Shown one piece after another: positions 32,995 through 40,721 of a stretch of DNA of 64,000 bases. Each line of letters starts with the position of its first letter. Position 1 is the first letter of the stretch. The DNA is from Microcaldota archaeon (GTDB taxonomy: Archaea; Micrarchaeota; Micrarchaeia; Micrarchaeales; Micrarchaeaceae): positions 1 through 64,000 of the forward strand of contig JAJZNR010000011.1 of assembly GCA_021811605.1 (NCBI GenBank), written 5' to 3'. Below the pieces are notes generated by a model. The model ran no database searches. It was not told where the DNA came from and saw only the letters and a program-made list of their open reading frames with translations. Both the position numbers and the translations under genes were made by a program.

Positions 32995-34280
32995 CTCAGG
33001 CTTTGCACTTGGCGTCTCTTGCCTAACATGTCGTCTATAGCAGAGAATTTCTCCGTAATCGTGTCTGGATTGCCACTACCTAGAACTATCATATGCTCTT
33101 TTGTGGCTCCAGTAATGTCACGTATGAATTCGAGCTCGTCAATCGAGAGCATGTCAGGGTGGTGCTTGTCGCTGAACACTACACAGTCTCCACTTCCGAT
33201 TGCATCGAGCTCGCCTCTAGATATATTATGCCTGTGCGAGCCGTGGGTGTAGAAAGCAAGGACGCGGCCACCGCCGCGCATTGTCCTCGCCAGCTCCGGC
33301 TGCGATGTGTTGATGAATGCGCTGGTGACATCGTACATACTGACGCTGTATTTGTCCCTGCCCTTGCGTTTGCTTGGTATGAAATTGCCTGCAGCCTTTG
33401 GAGCCAGCTTTTGTATTGCGACACCTGCTGTGACGCCCAGCCCTATCACTATGTAAGACGGAATTATAGGAACACTAAGAAACAGGGCACTTATCAGCAT
33501 TGTTATGAATGGCACTGCCATGTATACGGTGCTGAATAGCGATGTCTTGACAACACGGAGCGCCTCTAGGAAGGTGAACCCGAAGACTGCATAGAATATT
33601 GCTCCGAGAAACAGTATTGAAAATATCACGCCAGGGGTAAATACAGTAAGCTGCCACGAGTTCGTGAGTATGGCTAGAGGAGCGAATGCAATAAGAGCGA
33701 TAAGGTTGTAGCAGAAAATGGATGCTGTCAGCTCGTAGTGGTAGCGCTTTGATACGACATTGGCGATTGCGACGCCGAGTGCGACGACAAGGAGGATACC
33801 GACATACGAAAGCTCGGCTGCAGGCATGCTTATAGCGGTGCCGCCGATGACGGTGGCGGCAAGTGCCAGGAAACTTACAGAGACAGCGGAAAGGTCCCAT
33901 TTTGTTATGCGCTCCCTCATCATAAATGGGGCGATTATTATCATGAGTACGGTCCACGTCCTGTAGACAACAGCAGTAAGGTCTGCAGTTATGAAGTGAG
34001 TGACAAAGCTAAGTCCGAGAGGCTCAACTATGTATTCTAGAACTGCCAAGATTATTATCGCAGAGAGGAACGTACGGTCCTTTGTCAGAGAGAGCAGCTG
34101 GTTGCCAGTGCCTTTAACCATCATCATAATGAACGACGTTGCGACCCCAACAAGCGAGACGTATAGGATTAGGGTAGTGAACGGTATGGCGCTACCCATG
34201 CTAAACGCTATGGGCACAAGCGCCCCCACCAGCACCGAGAATGCCAGAAGCACATACCCGTATACGCTGATTTTGTTCAC
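32973..34280 (-). CDS. EamA/DMT-family transporter with cytosolic C-terminal domain
   Basis: A 435-aa membrane protein. Ten hydrophobic helices (about residues 5-295) form two EamA repeats, as in drug/metabolite transporters. After a basic linker (SKRKGRDKYS) there is an extra soluble domain of about 110 aa (GGGRVLAFYTHGSH, then SGDCVVFSDKHHPDM and MIVLGSGNPDT), rich in His and Asp. Most family members lack such a domain, which may sense a ligand or metal and gate transport. Substrate unknown. The gene overlaps the end of the Lrp-type gene on the other strand by 22 nt. Confidence 0.8.
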   Translation of the reverse strand: MNKISVYGYVLLAFSVLVGALVPIAFSMGSAIPFTTLILYVSLVGVATSFIMMMVKGTGNQLLSLTKDRTFLSAIIILAVLEYIVEPLGLSFVTHFITADLTAVVYRTWTVLMIIIAPFMMRERITKWDLSAVSVSFLALAATVIGGTAISMPAAELSYVGILLVVALGVAIANVVSKRYHYELTASIFCYNLIALIAFAPLAILTNSWQLTVFTPGVIFSILFLGAIFYAVFGFTFLEALRVVKTSLFSTVYMAVPFITMLISALFLSVPIIPSYIVIGLGVTAGVAIQKLAPKAAGNFIPSKRKGRDKYSVSMYDVTSAFINTSQPELARTMRGGGRVLAFYTHGSHRHNISRGELDAIGSGDCVVFSDKHHPDMLSIDELEFIRDITGATKEHMIVLGSGNPDTITEKFSAIDDMLGKRRQVQSLSQDTPPT

Positions 34281-34522
34281 TTTTCTTCACTCGCTTCCCC
34301 GAATACCATTCTTTGTTCGCCTTTTTATTGGTTGTTAAATCTTGAAAAAAAGCAAATGGGTTTTGCTATTTTGACACTTGCAGAATCCTGAACCCTGTTT
34401 GACGAAAATGACAGAAAAGACGCCTATAAGTATTGGGGAAGCAGTAATATTATATGGAAGAGCGACGATTGCGGATATTCGTTAACTCGTCGATTTCCTC
34501 CGCCAGCAACTAAGATGATTAT

Positions 34523-34636
34523 ATGGCAAGGCCGAGAAATGGAGTTTGCAGCATGCACAAGGTTGCGCTGATTTTATATGAGGGCGCGCCAGTTTGCAGG
34601 ACATGCCTATCGAAGAGATACGGTATCAGGATCTGA
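34523..34636 (+). CDS. 37-aa small zinc-ribbon-like protein
   Basis: Short frame MARPRNGVCSMHKVAL..., with C9, H12, C25 and C28 arranged CxxH and CxxC, a compact metal-binding pattern that is unlikely by chance in so short a frame. A basic start and end surround it. An AT-rich box lies near 34446-34458. The stop codon is the first base triplet of a perfect palindrome (34634-34652). No family recognised; expression needs proof. Confidence 0.45.
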   Translation: MARPRNGVCSMHKVALILYEGAPVCRTCLSKRYGIRI

Positions 34637-34652
34637 TCCGATTATCGGATCA
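34634..34652. terminator. 19-nt perfect palindrome between convergent genes
   Basis: TGATCCGATTATCGGATCA has 9-bp arms around a central T. It begins at the stop codon of the small zinc protein and ends 5 nt before the stop of the CCA-adding enzyme gene. A bidirectional terminator or a protein-binding site are both possible. Confidence 0.4.
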
Positions 34653-34657
34653 ATTAG

Positions 34658-36100
34658 TTATATCGTAGTTTTCCTTATAAAAGCAGAATATACAAGCTTT
34701 GCTATGTCTTCCGGCATATTGTTCATGAACAGGCGCATGTTCTTTTTCTTAAGGTAAGACGGGAACTCCCCATCATTTGAAAGGAGGTCTGTGATGAGCT
34801 CTTTTGGAGTATTGTATCTCGCTTCTTCTAGCGCAAGTATCCTGTCCTCTTTAAAGAAAATGCCAAGCGCCTTCGGGTGAGCTGCAAGAAATCTGCCCGC
34901 TGATTCATTCATAAATGCTGAAGGTCCTTCCGCGAGGAAGTGGCCCACGTATGCGTCGCTTATGAGAAGAGCTATGACACCGGTGGTGCCGGATATGTTT
35001 TCCAGTGACAACACGACATGGAAGCCCTCTTTTTTCATCGAGTATTCGAGCTTGCCCTTCAACCTGCGCAGCTGCTGCCAGAGTATGTCAGGAGCGATGT
35101 CGCGCATCTTGAACGCAAGGGTGTATACATTGAGATGAAGCGCGTCCCTCAGATGTGTAATCTTCCGTTCGGAATAGACCTCTGAGTAGCGCGGTCCGTA
35201 GAATACCTTGATGGATGGCTCTCCAAGCAGCAGACGTGCCGCAACAGACAGTCGCGCAACTGCTTCCTTCGAAACTACGGCAGCCACGTTCCTATCCGGG
35301 TCAGTGGGGTCTATGACTATGAAATCCTTATTGAACTTCTTCACCATGTTCTTCAGTTCCTCAGAACCCTGCTTGTGCTCTCCCCTGTTGAGAGGTAGGA
35401 TGACTTTAGGAAGTTTGAGTGTGGCAAACGCGCTAACCACATCGATAAATGAGCCGTAATGATGGACCAGCAGTTCGCACAGGTAGCCAGAGAATGCATC
35501 GAATTCTGCGCCTGCGCCGTAAATATTGTGGGCTTTGAGGAATGCCTTGAGTATGCGGACGTCGTCACGCTGCCTTGCGGTAAGCGCCTTGTTGATGAAC
35601 TCATTGTGCAGTTGTGTGCGGTCCACAGCAGTTATACGTTCGCTGGCGTTTGCTATCTTAAATGCGGGTACTATGTCGGCGTTCAGACCTACGTCATTAA
35701 ATATAAGCCTCACGTACGGATGCTCCGCATACTTTATCATGAACGACTCGTTCTTGTGTTTTGCTACTACCTTCTTCGCGAGCTCTATGCCTTTCTTCTC
35801 CATGGCGTCCTCGCTCTGCGTTTTCGGGAAGAGCAAGAAGATGTCTATGTCTGAGGTGCCGCGTATCTGCGTGCCTCTTGCAACGCTTCCTGCGGAGATT
35901 ATCTCTACGTCCTTCGGAGCCACCTGGAGAAGCCTTAGTATGAGCTGGTTCGAGTAGAAAGTCATCTGCTCCATTTCCTTCTCGCTCGGCTTCACGTCCC
36001 TGAGCACAGTCTTGAGAACGGGCTCGAGCTTTTTTCGGGTTGAGGGGCTTACAATGGATACGTGTCGCGCCGCTACGGGCTTACCTTTAGCTTTTGCCAT
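34658..36100 (-). CDS. cca: CCA-adding enzyme (archaeal class I)
   Basis: Adds CCA to tRNA 3' ends; essential here because the tRNA genes in the window do not encode it. The 480-aa protein has the nucleotidyltransferase signature AGSVARGTQIRGTSDIDIFL and a third acidic residue in NADIVPAF, followed by the class I archaeal middle and tail domains. Length is typical (about 440-480). I start at ATG 36098-36100 (MAKAKGK); upstream codons in frame run through the tRNA-Ala gene and cannot be coding. A TATTTAATC box about 30 nt upstream implies a leaderless transcript. Confidence 0.95.
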   Translation of the reverse strand: MAKAKGKPVAARHVSIVSPSTRKKLEPVLKTVLRDVKPSEKEMEQMTFYSNQLILRLLQVAPKDVEIISAGSVARGTQIRGTSDIDIFLLFPKTQSEDAMEKKGIELAKKVVAKHKNESFMIKYAEHPYVRLIFNDVGLNADIVPAFKIANASERITAVDRTQLHNEFINKALTARQRDDVRILKAFLKAHNIYGAGAEFDAFSGYLCELLVHHYGSFIDVVSAFATLKLPKVILPLNRGEHKQGSEELKNMVKKFNKDFIVIDPTDPDRNVAAVVSKEAVARLSVAARLLLGEPSIKVFYGPRYSEVYSERKITHLRDALHLNVYTLAFKMRDIAPDILWQQLRRLKGKLEYSMKKEGFHVVLSLENISGTTGVIALLISDAYVGHFLAEGPSAFMNESAGRFLAAHPKALGIFFKEDRILALEEARYNTPKELITDLLSNDGEFPSYLKKKNMRLFMNNMPEDIAKLVYSAFIRKTTI

Positions 36101-36128
36101 TCGATCGATAAGGATACAGTAATAAAGA

Positions 36129-36135
36129 TTAAATA
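36129..36135. promoter_or_regulatory. Shared AT box between cca and tRNA-Ala
   Basis: TTAAATA on the plus strand lies about 30 nt before the tRNA-Ala gene, and its complement TATTTAA lies about 30 nt before the cca ATG. A single TATA-like element may therefore serve both a tRNA and the enzyme that finishes tRNAs. Confidence 0.4.
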
Positions 36136-36160
36136 CCTGTAATCTCTCACAATCCTGCAA

Positions 36161-36231
36161 GGGCCTGTAGTATAGTAGTAAAATACCCCGTTCGCAACGG
36201 GGAGTCGCGGGTGCGATTCCCGCCAGGTCCA
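36161..36231 (+). tRNA. tRNA-Ala (anticodon CGC)
   Basis: 71-nt cloverleaf: acceptor GGGCCTG/CAGGTCC with the G3-U70 wobble pair that marks alanine tRNAs and discriminator A; D-stem GTAT/ATAC; anticodon stem CCCCG/CGGGG with loop TTCGCAA (CGC); T-stem GCGGG/CCCGC. The T-loop is TGCGATT, with G instead of T at position 55, and the D-loop AGTAGTAAA seems to have A for G18, so the usual 18-55 contact is altered on both sides. No encoded CCA. Confidence 0.9.
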
Positions 36232-36233
36232 TA

Positions 36234-37328
36234 TTAAATGGTTGAATCCTGTTTTGGCTTTGGCGCTTCGGCAATCAGTCCCCTTAGCCCTTCTGTGTCT
36301 TTGAATTCGTTGTGCGAAGACGCTTTCCGAATTCTATTCATTATCGCGAGTCCTATTCCCTCCTCATTGAAGATTTCCACCACCCCGAACTTCACCTTCA
36401 TGGAGTCAATGAGTATCAAGCCATCGTAAAGGTTCTTCGCAATCTCGTAAAGGTCCTTTGATGTGCCTAGCGCTATCGTACTGCAACCGGTTTCCGAGAG
36501 CTTTTTGCACGATTCGGCTGAACCTACGAATACGAATTCTGGAATCTCATCTATTTCCGAGATGATGTCGAGAAGCTCGTCGGCATTGCCGTCGAACATG
36601 AAAAGAGGAGTATCAGGCGCATAGTGTTTGTATTTGGTGCCCGGACTCAGCGCGATATCGACTTCGCGCATTCCCTTTGCGACGTCGCCAACCTTCGGAC
36701 GCTCGCCGAACGCTTTCTCGAGCTCTTCGATCGTAAAAGGGCCGGGTCTCAGCACCGTGAATGTCCTCAGGTCGATTATAGTGGATTCCAAACCGAAGAA
36801 AGAAGGGCCCGAGTCCACGATGCAGTCTACCTTCCCGTCAAAATATCGCAGCGCCTGCTGTGCATTCGTCGAGGTTGGCTTCTTTGAGAGGTTGGCGCTT
36901 GGAGCCGCTATTGGGACTCCTGCGGCCTTGATCAATTCGAGTGCGACAGGATGGGCAGGCATTCTTAACGCGACGGTGTTCAACCCTGCGGTGACCTCTC
37001 TCGGGAGCTCTCTGTTCGCATCGACTATGAACGTGAGCGGACAAGGCCACATCCTTCTGATTGCGCGGAGGCGCTCTTCTGGGATCTTACCGATTTCCTG
37101 CGCCTGTTCCAGCGAAGCCACAGTAACTATGAGCGGATTGTCGCTCGGCCTTCCCTTTGCCTTGAAGATTTTTCTGCACGCTTCGGGGTTGAACGCGTCG
37201 GCGCCTATGCCGTATACTGTTTCCGTAGGAAACACCACTAGACCGCCGTTGGCAATGTAACCGGCGGCCTCTCTTATCGCAAGATTATCCGGCCTGATGG
37301 GATCAATCTTCAGAACTTTTGTTTCCAT
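36234..37328 (-). CDS. Threonylcarbamoyl-AMP synthase, Sua5 type
   Basis: Makes threonylcarbamoyl-AMP, the first step in t6A37 modification of ANN-decoding tRNAs. The 364-aa protein has the YrdC domain (VFPTETVYGIGADA, KGRPSDNPL, PSANLSKKPTS) and the Sua5 linker SPGTKYKHYAP followed by the C-terminal Sua5 domain. Length matches Sua5 rather than the shorter YrdC. It lies directly after tRNA-Ala on the other strand and is downstream of trmY in the same orientation, 25 nt of overlap between them. Confidence 0.95.
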   Translation of the reverse strand: METKVLKIDPIRPDNLAIREAAGYIANGGLVVFPTETVYGIGADAFNPEACRKIFKAKGRPSDNPLIVTVASLEQAQEIGKIPEERLRAIRRMWPCPLTFIVDANRELPREVTAGLNTVALRMPAHPVALELIKAAGVPIAAPSANLSKKPTSTNAQQALRYFDGKVDCIVDSGPSFFGLESTIIDLRTFTVLRPGPFTIEELEKAFGERPKVGDVAKGMREVDIALSPGTKYKHYAPDTPLFMFDGNADELLDIISEIDEIPEFVFVGSAESCKKLSETGCSTIALGTSKDLYEIAKNLYDGLILIDSMKVKFGVVEIFNEEGIGLAIMNRIRKASSHNEFKDTEGLRGLIAEAPKPKQDSTI

Positions 37329-37884
37329 CTTCCAACCTATCCAACGAATAATTGACTATGTCTATACAGCTAGCCGCCAAGTACTTCTTCCGCCCGAGAG
37401 AAAGCTTATCGCCGTAACGAAGGGCGAAGCCCTCATCCTTCTTTGGCAGGCCGACATGGTCGCCGAGCACGAAGAGCGCACCCTCCCCCAATTCCATGCT
37501 GTCTATCGGCTTGCCGCTATCGCTCAAAACAAGTATCCTGCTGTTCTCCGCATGCTTCTGTTTTATTATCTCTTGGAACGATTTCCTATCCACTTCGATT
37601 CCAGGATGGCGCTTTCCGGCTATCACGTTCCTTAGAATCTCTTCCCAGCTCCTCTCGTCTATGTGCGCGTCTCGCAGCTCTGCGCCGCTTATCCTTATGT
37701 GCAGCGGCGGGCTCGGAGGGCCGTTGAGCACCGCGTGAAACACCACGTCCTGGCGGTGAGCCTGTGATTTGAATATCGCCATAAGAGCGCATTGGTAGAC
37801 TATGTCGAGTCTTCCTGCATCGATTAGGCTCCTGAAGTTGGGGCTCGTGAATCCGGTTCTGGAAAATAGAAGGAATTCCCTCAT
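37303..37884 (-). CDS. trmY: tRNA pseudouridine-54 N1-methyltransferase
   Basis: Methylates pseudouridine 54 in the T-loop of archaeal tRNAs. The 193-aa protein matches the TrmY/DUF358 SPOUT family: start MREFLLFSRTG, ILVLSDSGKPI and FVLGDHVGLPKKDE with the knot region near the C-terminus (GRKKYLAASCIDIVNYSLD). It overlaps the sua5 gene by 26 nt, so two tRNA-modification genes are coexpressed. Its upstream neighbour is a membrane protein in the same direction, 14 nt away. Confidence 0.9.
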   Translation of the reverse strand: MREFLLFSRTGFTSPNFRSLIDAGRLDIVYQCALMAIFKSQAHRQDVVFHAVLNGPPSPPLHIRISGAELRDAHIDERSWEEILRNVIAGKRHPGIEVDRKSFQEIIKQKHAENSRILVLSDSGKPIDSMELGEGALFVLGDHVGLPKKDEGFALRYGDKLSLGRKKYLAASCIDIVNYSLDRLEDGNKSSED

Positions 37885-37898
37885 GAAAATCTTTTTTC

Positions 37899-38939
37899 CT
37901 ATGGTTGTGGCGATTCTGCATGCGGTTCCGTTGCAGTATTGTCCCTGCCTTTCTTTACCGCATAGTTCTCCATCTTTATCGACCTGTCCAAGAGCTGCGA
38001 GAACCGCCTGTCCGCCTCGCTGTAGTTAATCTTGGTGATATGTTCGCTCCTCTTGGTTATGATGTTGAACGGCGGTATCTTGTACGCAATCTTGTCATCC
38101 ATGAGTATGCGCTCATGCTGTTGCATCGCATCTGTGCCGTCCATCACACGTATCTCCAGTCCTATTCCGGGGCCGCTGAGCTCCGCCCTGAAGTCCGACA
38201 CGCTCTCGTTGAACTTCGAATCTAGCATCTCCTTTGAGGTGAGTATCGATATCTTGGTGAAATTCGGCATGCTGTTCTCTATCAGCCTGTGGAGGTTCGC
38301 GAGCGCGATAGAATTAAAGTGCTTGTCGACTATCCGGAGGTGACCGTGCATCTGGGAGAAGAGCTGATCTTGCAGGTTGATGACGTTCGAGAAAGGTGTA
38401 CTGGGGTTGATGGAGAATGCGTGTTTCATATGCGGCTGTTTCGCAGAAGGTTTTCTCGATAGGTACACCAGATAGGTATCTGAAAGGAACGCCCCGGCCG
38501 CACCTGCGTAGACAAGATACAGGTATGCGCTCTGAAGGTACACTGCGAAGTCCGAAAGTATCACAAAAAGCAGCAATATGTATACTACAGTGAAGGCGGT
38601 GTGCAGTACCACGTACGTTCCCGAAAGCACGTCTCGGTCGTACGCTCTTATGAAATTGATGAAAGAGGCACCGATGAGCATGAACGCAATCATGAAAAGG
38701 AGGTACGATTCGAGTATGCCCTGGTGGAAAGAGCTGATGTTGGTCAGATATGACTGCAGGATCGGGACGATTGGTGAATTGCTGGCTGAGCTCTGCAGGC
38801 CGGCGCCGAGGCCGATGCCGTAGAATATAGAAAACTCCTTTATGGCATAGATTGCGCCGGCGAGAAGAAGGAATGAGCTCAGACCGGATATGCTGAGCGC
38901 AATAAGACCACTGCTCCTATCCTCGCCTACTTTCATCAA
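37899..38939 (-). CDS. Membrane protein with PLD-like cytosolic domain
   Basis: A 346-aa protein with four or five membrane helices in the first 165 residues and a soluble domain after about 180. That domain contains HGHLRIVDKHFN, ISILTSKEML and, near the end, HERILMDDKIAYKIPPF, which recalls the H-x-K/R...D repeats of the phospholipase D superfamily, though the motif is degenerate. It could be a sensor with a non-catalytic PLD-like domain. No close family was recognised. It lies upstream of trmY in the same direction. Confidence 0.6.
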   Translation of the reverse strand: MMKVGEDRSSGLIALSISGLSSFLLLAGAIYAIKEFSIFYGIGLGAGLQSSASNSPIVPILQSYLTNISSFHQGILESYLLFMIAFMLIGASFINFIRAYDRDVLSGTYVVLHTAFTVVYILLLFVILSDFAVYLQSAYLYLVYAGAAGAFLSDTYLVYLSRKPSAKQPHMKHAFSINPSTPFSNVINLQDQLFSQMHGHLRIVDKHFNSIALANLHRLIENSMPNFTKISILTSKEMLDSKFNESVSDFRAELSGPGIGLEIRVMDGTDAMQQHERILMDDKIAYKIPPFNIITKRSEHITKINYSEADRRFSQLLDRSIKMENYAVKKGRDNTATEPHAESPQP

Positions 38940-39030
38940 ACCCCCAGTTATTAACGAACAGTATTAACTATATGTATAAATATCTAAAAAGGCGCACTAC
39001 TAACTACTTTCAAACAATGTAGGTGACAGC

Positions 39031-39831
39031 ATGACAGAAGTCGTAATATTGAGAAATGCTGGCGGGGATGTTGACGCCCTGCGTGATGACATAACAGCGG
39101 CACTGAAGGGTGCGAAGGACACTATAGTCATAGTGGCTTGCATGGACTGCAGGCTTAATGGCTATCTTGATAAGCTGAGGGAACAGCTGGAATCAGGTAC
39201 AATCGGTGAAAAAACAGAGGTCTGGGAAACACAGCATGCAGACTGCGGAGCCATGAAGACGGTTGTAGCCAAATTTACGCAGGATATTGACCTTAGCGAT
39301 GAGGTGGCTGTGACGTTCGTCTCACCGTTGCAGAAAACGGTTGGTGCAGAGCTTTCTGCTGTTAAAATGTCACCTGAGAGCGCACTTGCCCTGGCGCTTG
39401 GCGAGAACGGCAGACTCCAGGTAGCGAGGCTGAAGAGGATGGGAGTGCCTGAAAAAGGGATAAAAAACAAACTCATAACAGCCAGGGATGCTGGGGAACT
39501 GAACACGCATTACACGCCTAACGAAGATGAGGACCTGCGTTCCCTGATAATATCTACGCCTTCGACCATGCCGTTTACGGATATTGCGGAGAGGATTGGA
39601 AGAGAGCCGAAAGAGGCCTATTTCATACAGGCAGGTGAACCTGAAAGAGAAATAGCGCATATAAAGCTGGCAGTGGAGCGGCTCGACATCAAGGACGTGG
39701 TGATAACAGCAAGAGATGAGAGGGACATTGAGAGGGCAGAGAAGCTTCAGAACGTACTCGAAAGGGACCTTGGAAGGAATATAGGCATAGAAGTGAGAAC
39801 TCTTAAAAAAAAGAGCAAGGTAGAAGGCTAG
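39031..39831 (+). CDS. Beta-carbonic-anhydrase-like protein
   Basis: A 266-aa soluble protein. The N-terminal part has CMDCR (C37, D39, R41) and QHADCGAM (H69, C72), the C-x-D-x-R and H-x-x-C zinc and active-site pattern of beta-carbonic anhydrases. The gap between the motifs (about 32 residues) is shorter than the usual 50-60, so it is a divergent, compact form. The C-terminal half (about 120-266) is unlike carbonic anhydrase and unrecognised. It may interconvert CO2 and bicarbonate or have a different zinc function. A TATAAATATC box sits about 60 nt before the ATG. Confidence 0.65.
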   Translation: MTEVVILRNAGGDVDALRDDITAALKGAKDTIVIVACMDCRLNGYLDKLREQLESGTIGEKTEVWETQHADCGAMKTVVAKFTQDIDLSDEVAVTFVSPLQKTVGAELSAVKMSPESALALALGENGRLQVARLKRMGVPEKGIKNKLITARDAGELNTHYTPNEDEDLRSLIISTPSTMPFTDIAERIGREPKEAYFIQAGEPEREIAHIKLAVERLDIKDVVITARDERDIERAEKLQNVLERDLGRNIGIEVRTLKKKSKVEG

Positions 39832-39922
39832 ATTAAAGGTCTCGTTTCTGCGATGCCAGACTGGACAGAACAGATGCTGGGTATTATTCGATTTATATCC
39901 ATTCGGAAATGGGAAGCAGCGA

Positions 39923-40516
39923 TTAGCGTTTGTTATTTTCGATTTCTTTTACTTCGTTATGCCGCTCTGGTTCCGTTCCCCTTTTCATCGCCTTTTCGGT
40001 ATTCTGAAGGACAAAGACAAACCATGAGGCGTACTTCTTTGGATTCCTCTTCATGTCTTCCTTGATGCTGTCGATGCTCATCCACTTCCAGTCCTGCACC
40101 TCTTCGGGATTCGGCTCCGGCCTCCCGTCAAACTTCCCGAAAAAGAGGTGGTCATACTCGTTCTCGGTTAGGCCGTTTCCTACGTCGGCCCTGTAGACAA
40201 ACTCCGTAACCTGGTGCATTTCGCAGTCTATGCCCATCTCCTCCTTGAGCCTCCGATGCGCCGCCCTGTCCACGTGCTCTCCGGGGAACGGGTGGCTGCA
40301 CACCGTGTTCACCCATTTAAGCGGCTCGTGGTATTTTCCCGCAGAGCGCTGCTGCAACAGCAGCTCTCCTTTTGAGTTAAACACGCATATCGATATCGCG
40401 CGGTGAAGCCTGCCACCGTGCTGGTGCGCGGCTATCTTCTCCATAGTACCCAGGGGTTTGTCGCTTTTCGTAACTAATACAACTCTTTGATTGTTAGAGT
40501 CCATTAACTCACTCAA
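39923..40516 (-). CDS. idi: Isopentenyl-diphosphate delta-isomerase, type I
   Basis: Converts isopentenyl to dimethylallyl diphosphate for archaeal lipids and polyprenols. The 197-aa Nudix-fold protein has HRAISICVF, the catalytic-Cys segment NTVCSHP, RRLKEEMGI and the catalytic-Glu segment ENEYDHLF. This is the type I enzyme; most archaea use the unrelated flavin-dependent type II, so its presence is informative about gene exchange or lineage. C-terminal 20 residues are charged and probably disordered. Confidence 0.9.
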   Translation of the reverse strand: MSELMDSNNQRVVLVTKSDKPLGTMEKIAAHQHGGRLHRAISICVFNSKGELLLQQRSAGKYHEPLKWVNTVCSHPFPGEHVDRAAHRRLKEEMGIDCEMHQVTEFVYRADVGNGLTENEYDHLFFGKFDGRPEPNPEEVQDWKWMSIDSIKEDMKRNPKKYASWFVFVLQNTEKAMKRGTEPERHNEVKEIENNKR

Positions 40517-40721
40517 CTAGCATGGAGCCAGAGCAGTATTCGACCTCTTCGGTATATAATGCTTTTCCCAGGATTCCACGTTTGCAGAATCTAGGGCGTA
40601 CCCTGTGTTCTGCGTTTTATGAATCGTGGTGGGTTTTTATTGATTACAGCCGGTATGCCATACTCGCTATCGGAGTGAGAGCTCTGTTGCGGAGTGCATA
40701 AATAGATTCCCAGTAGAAGAA

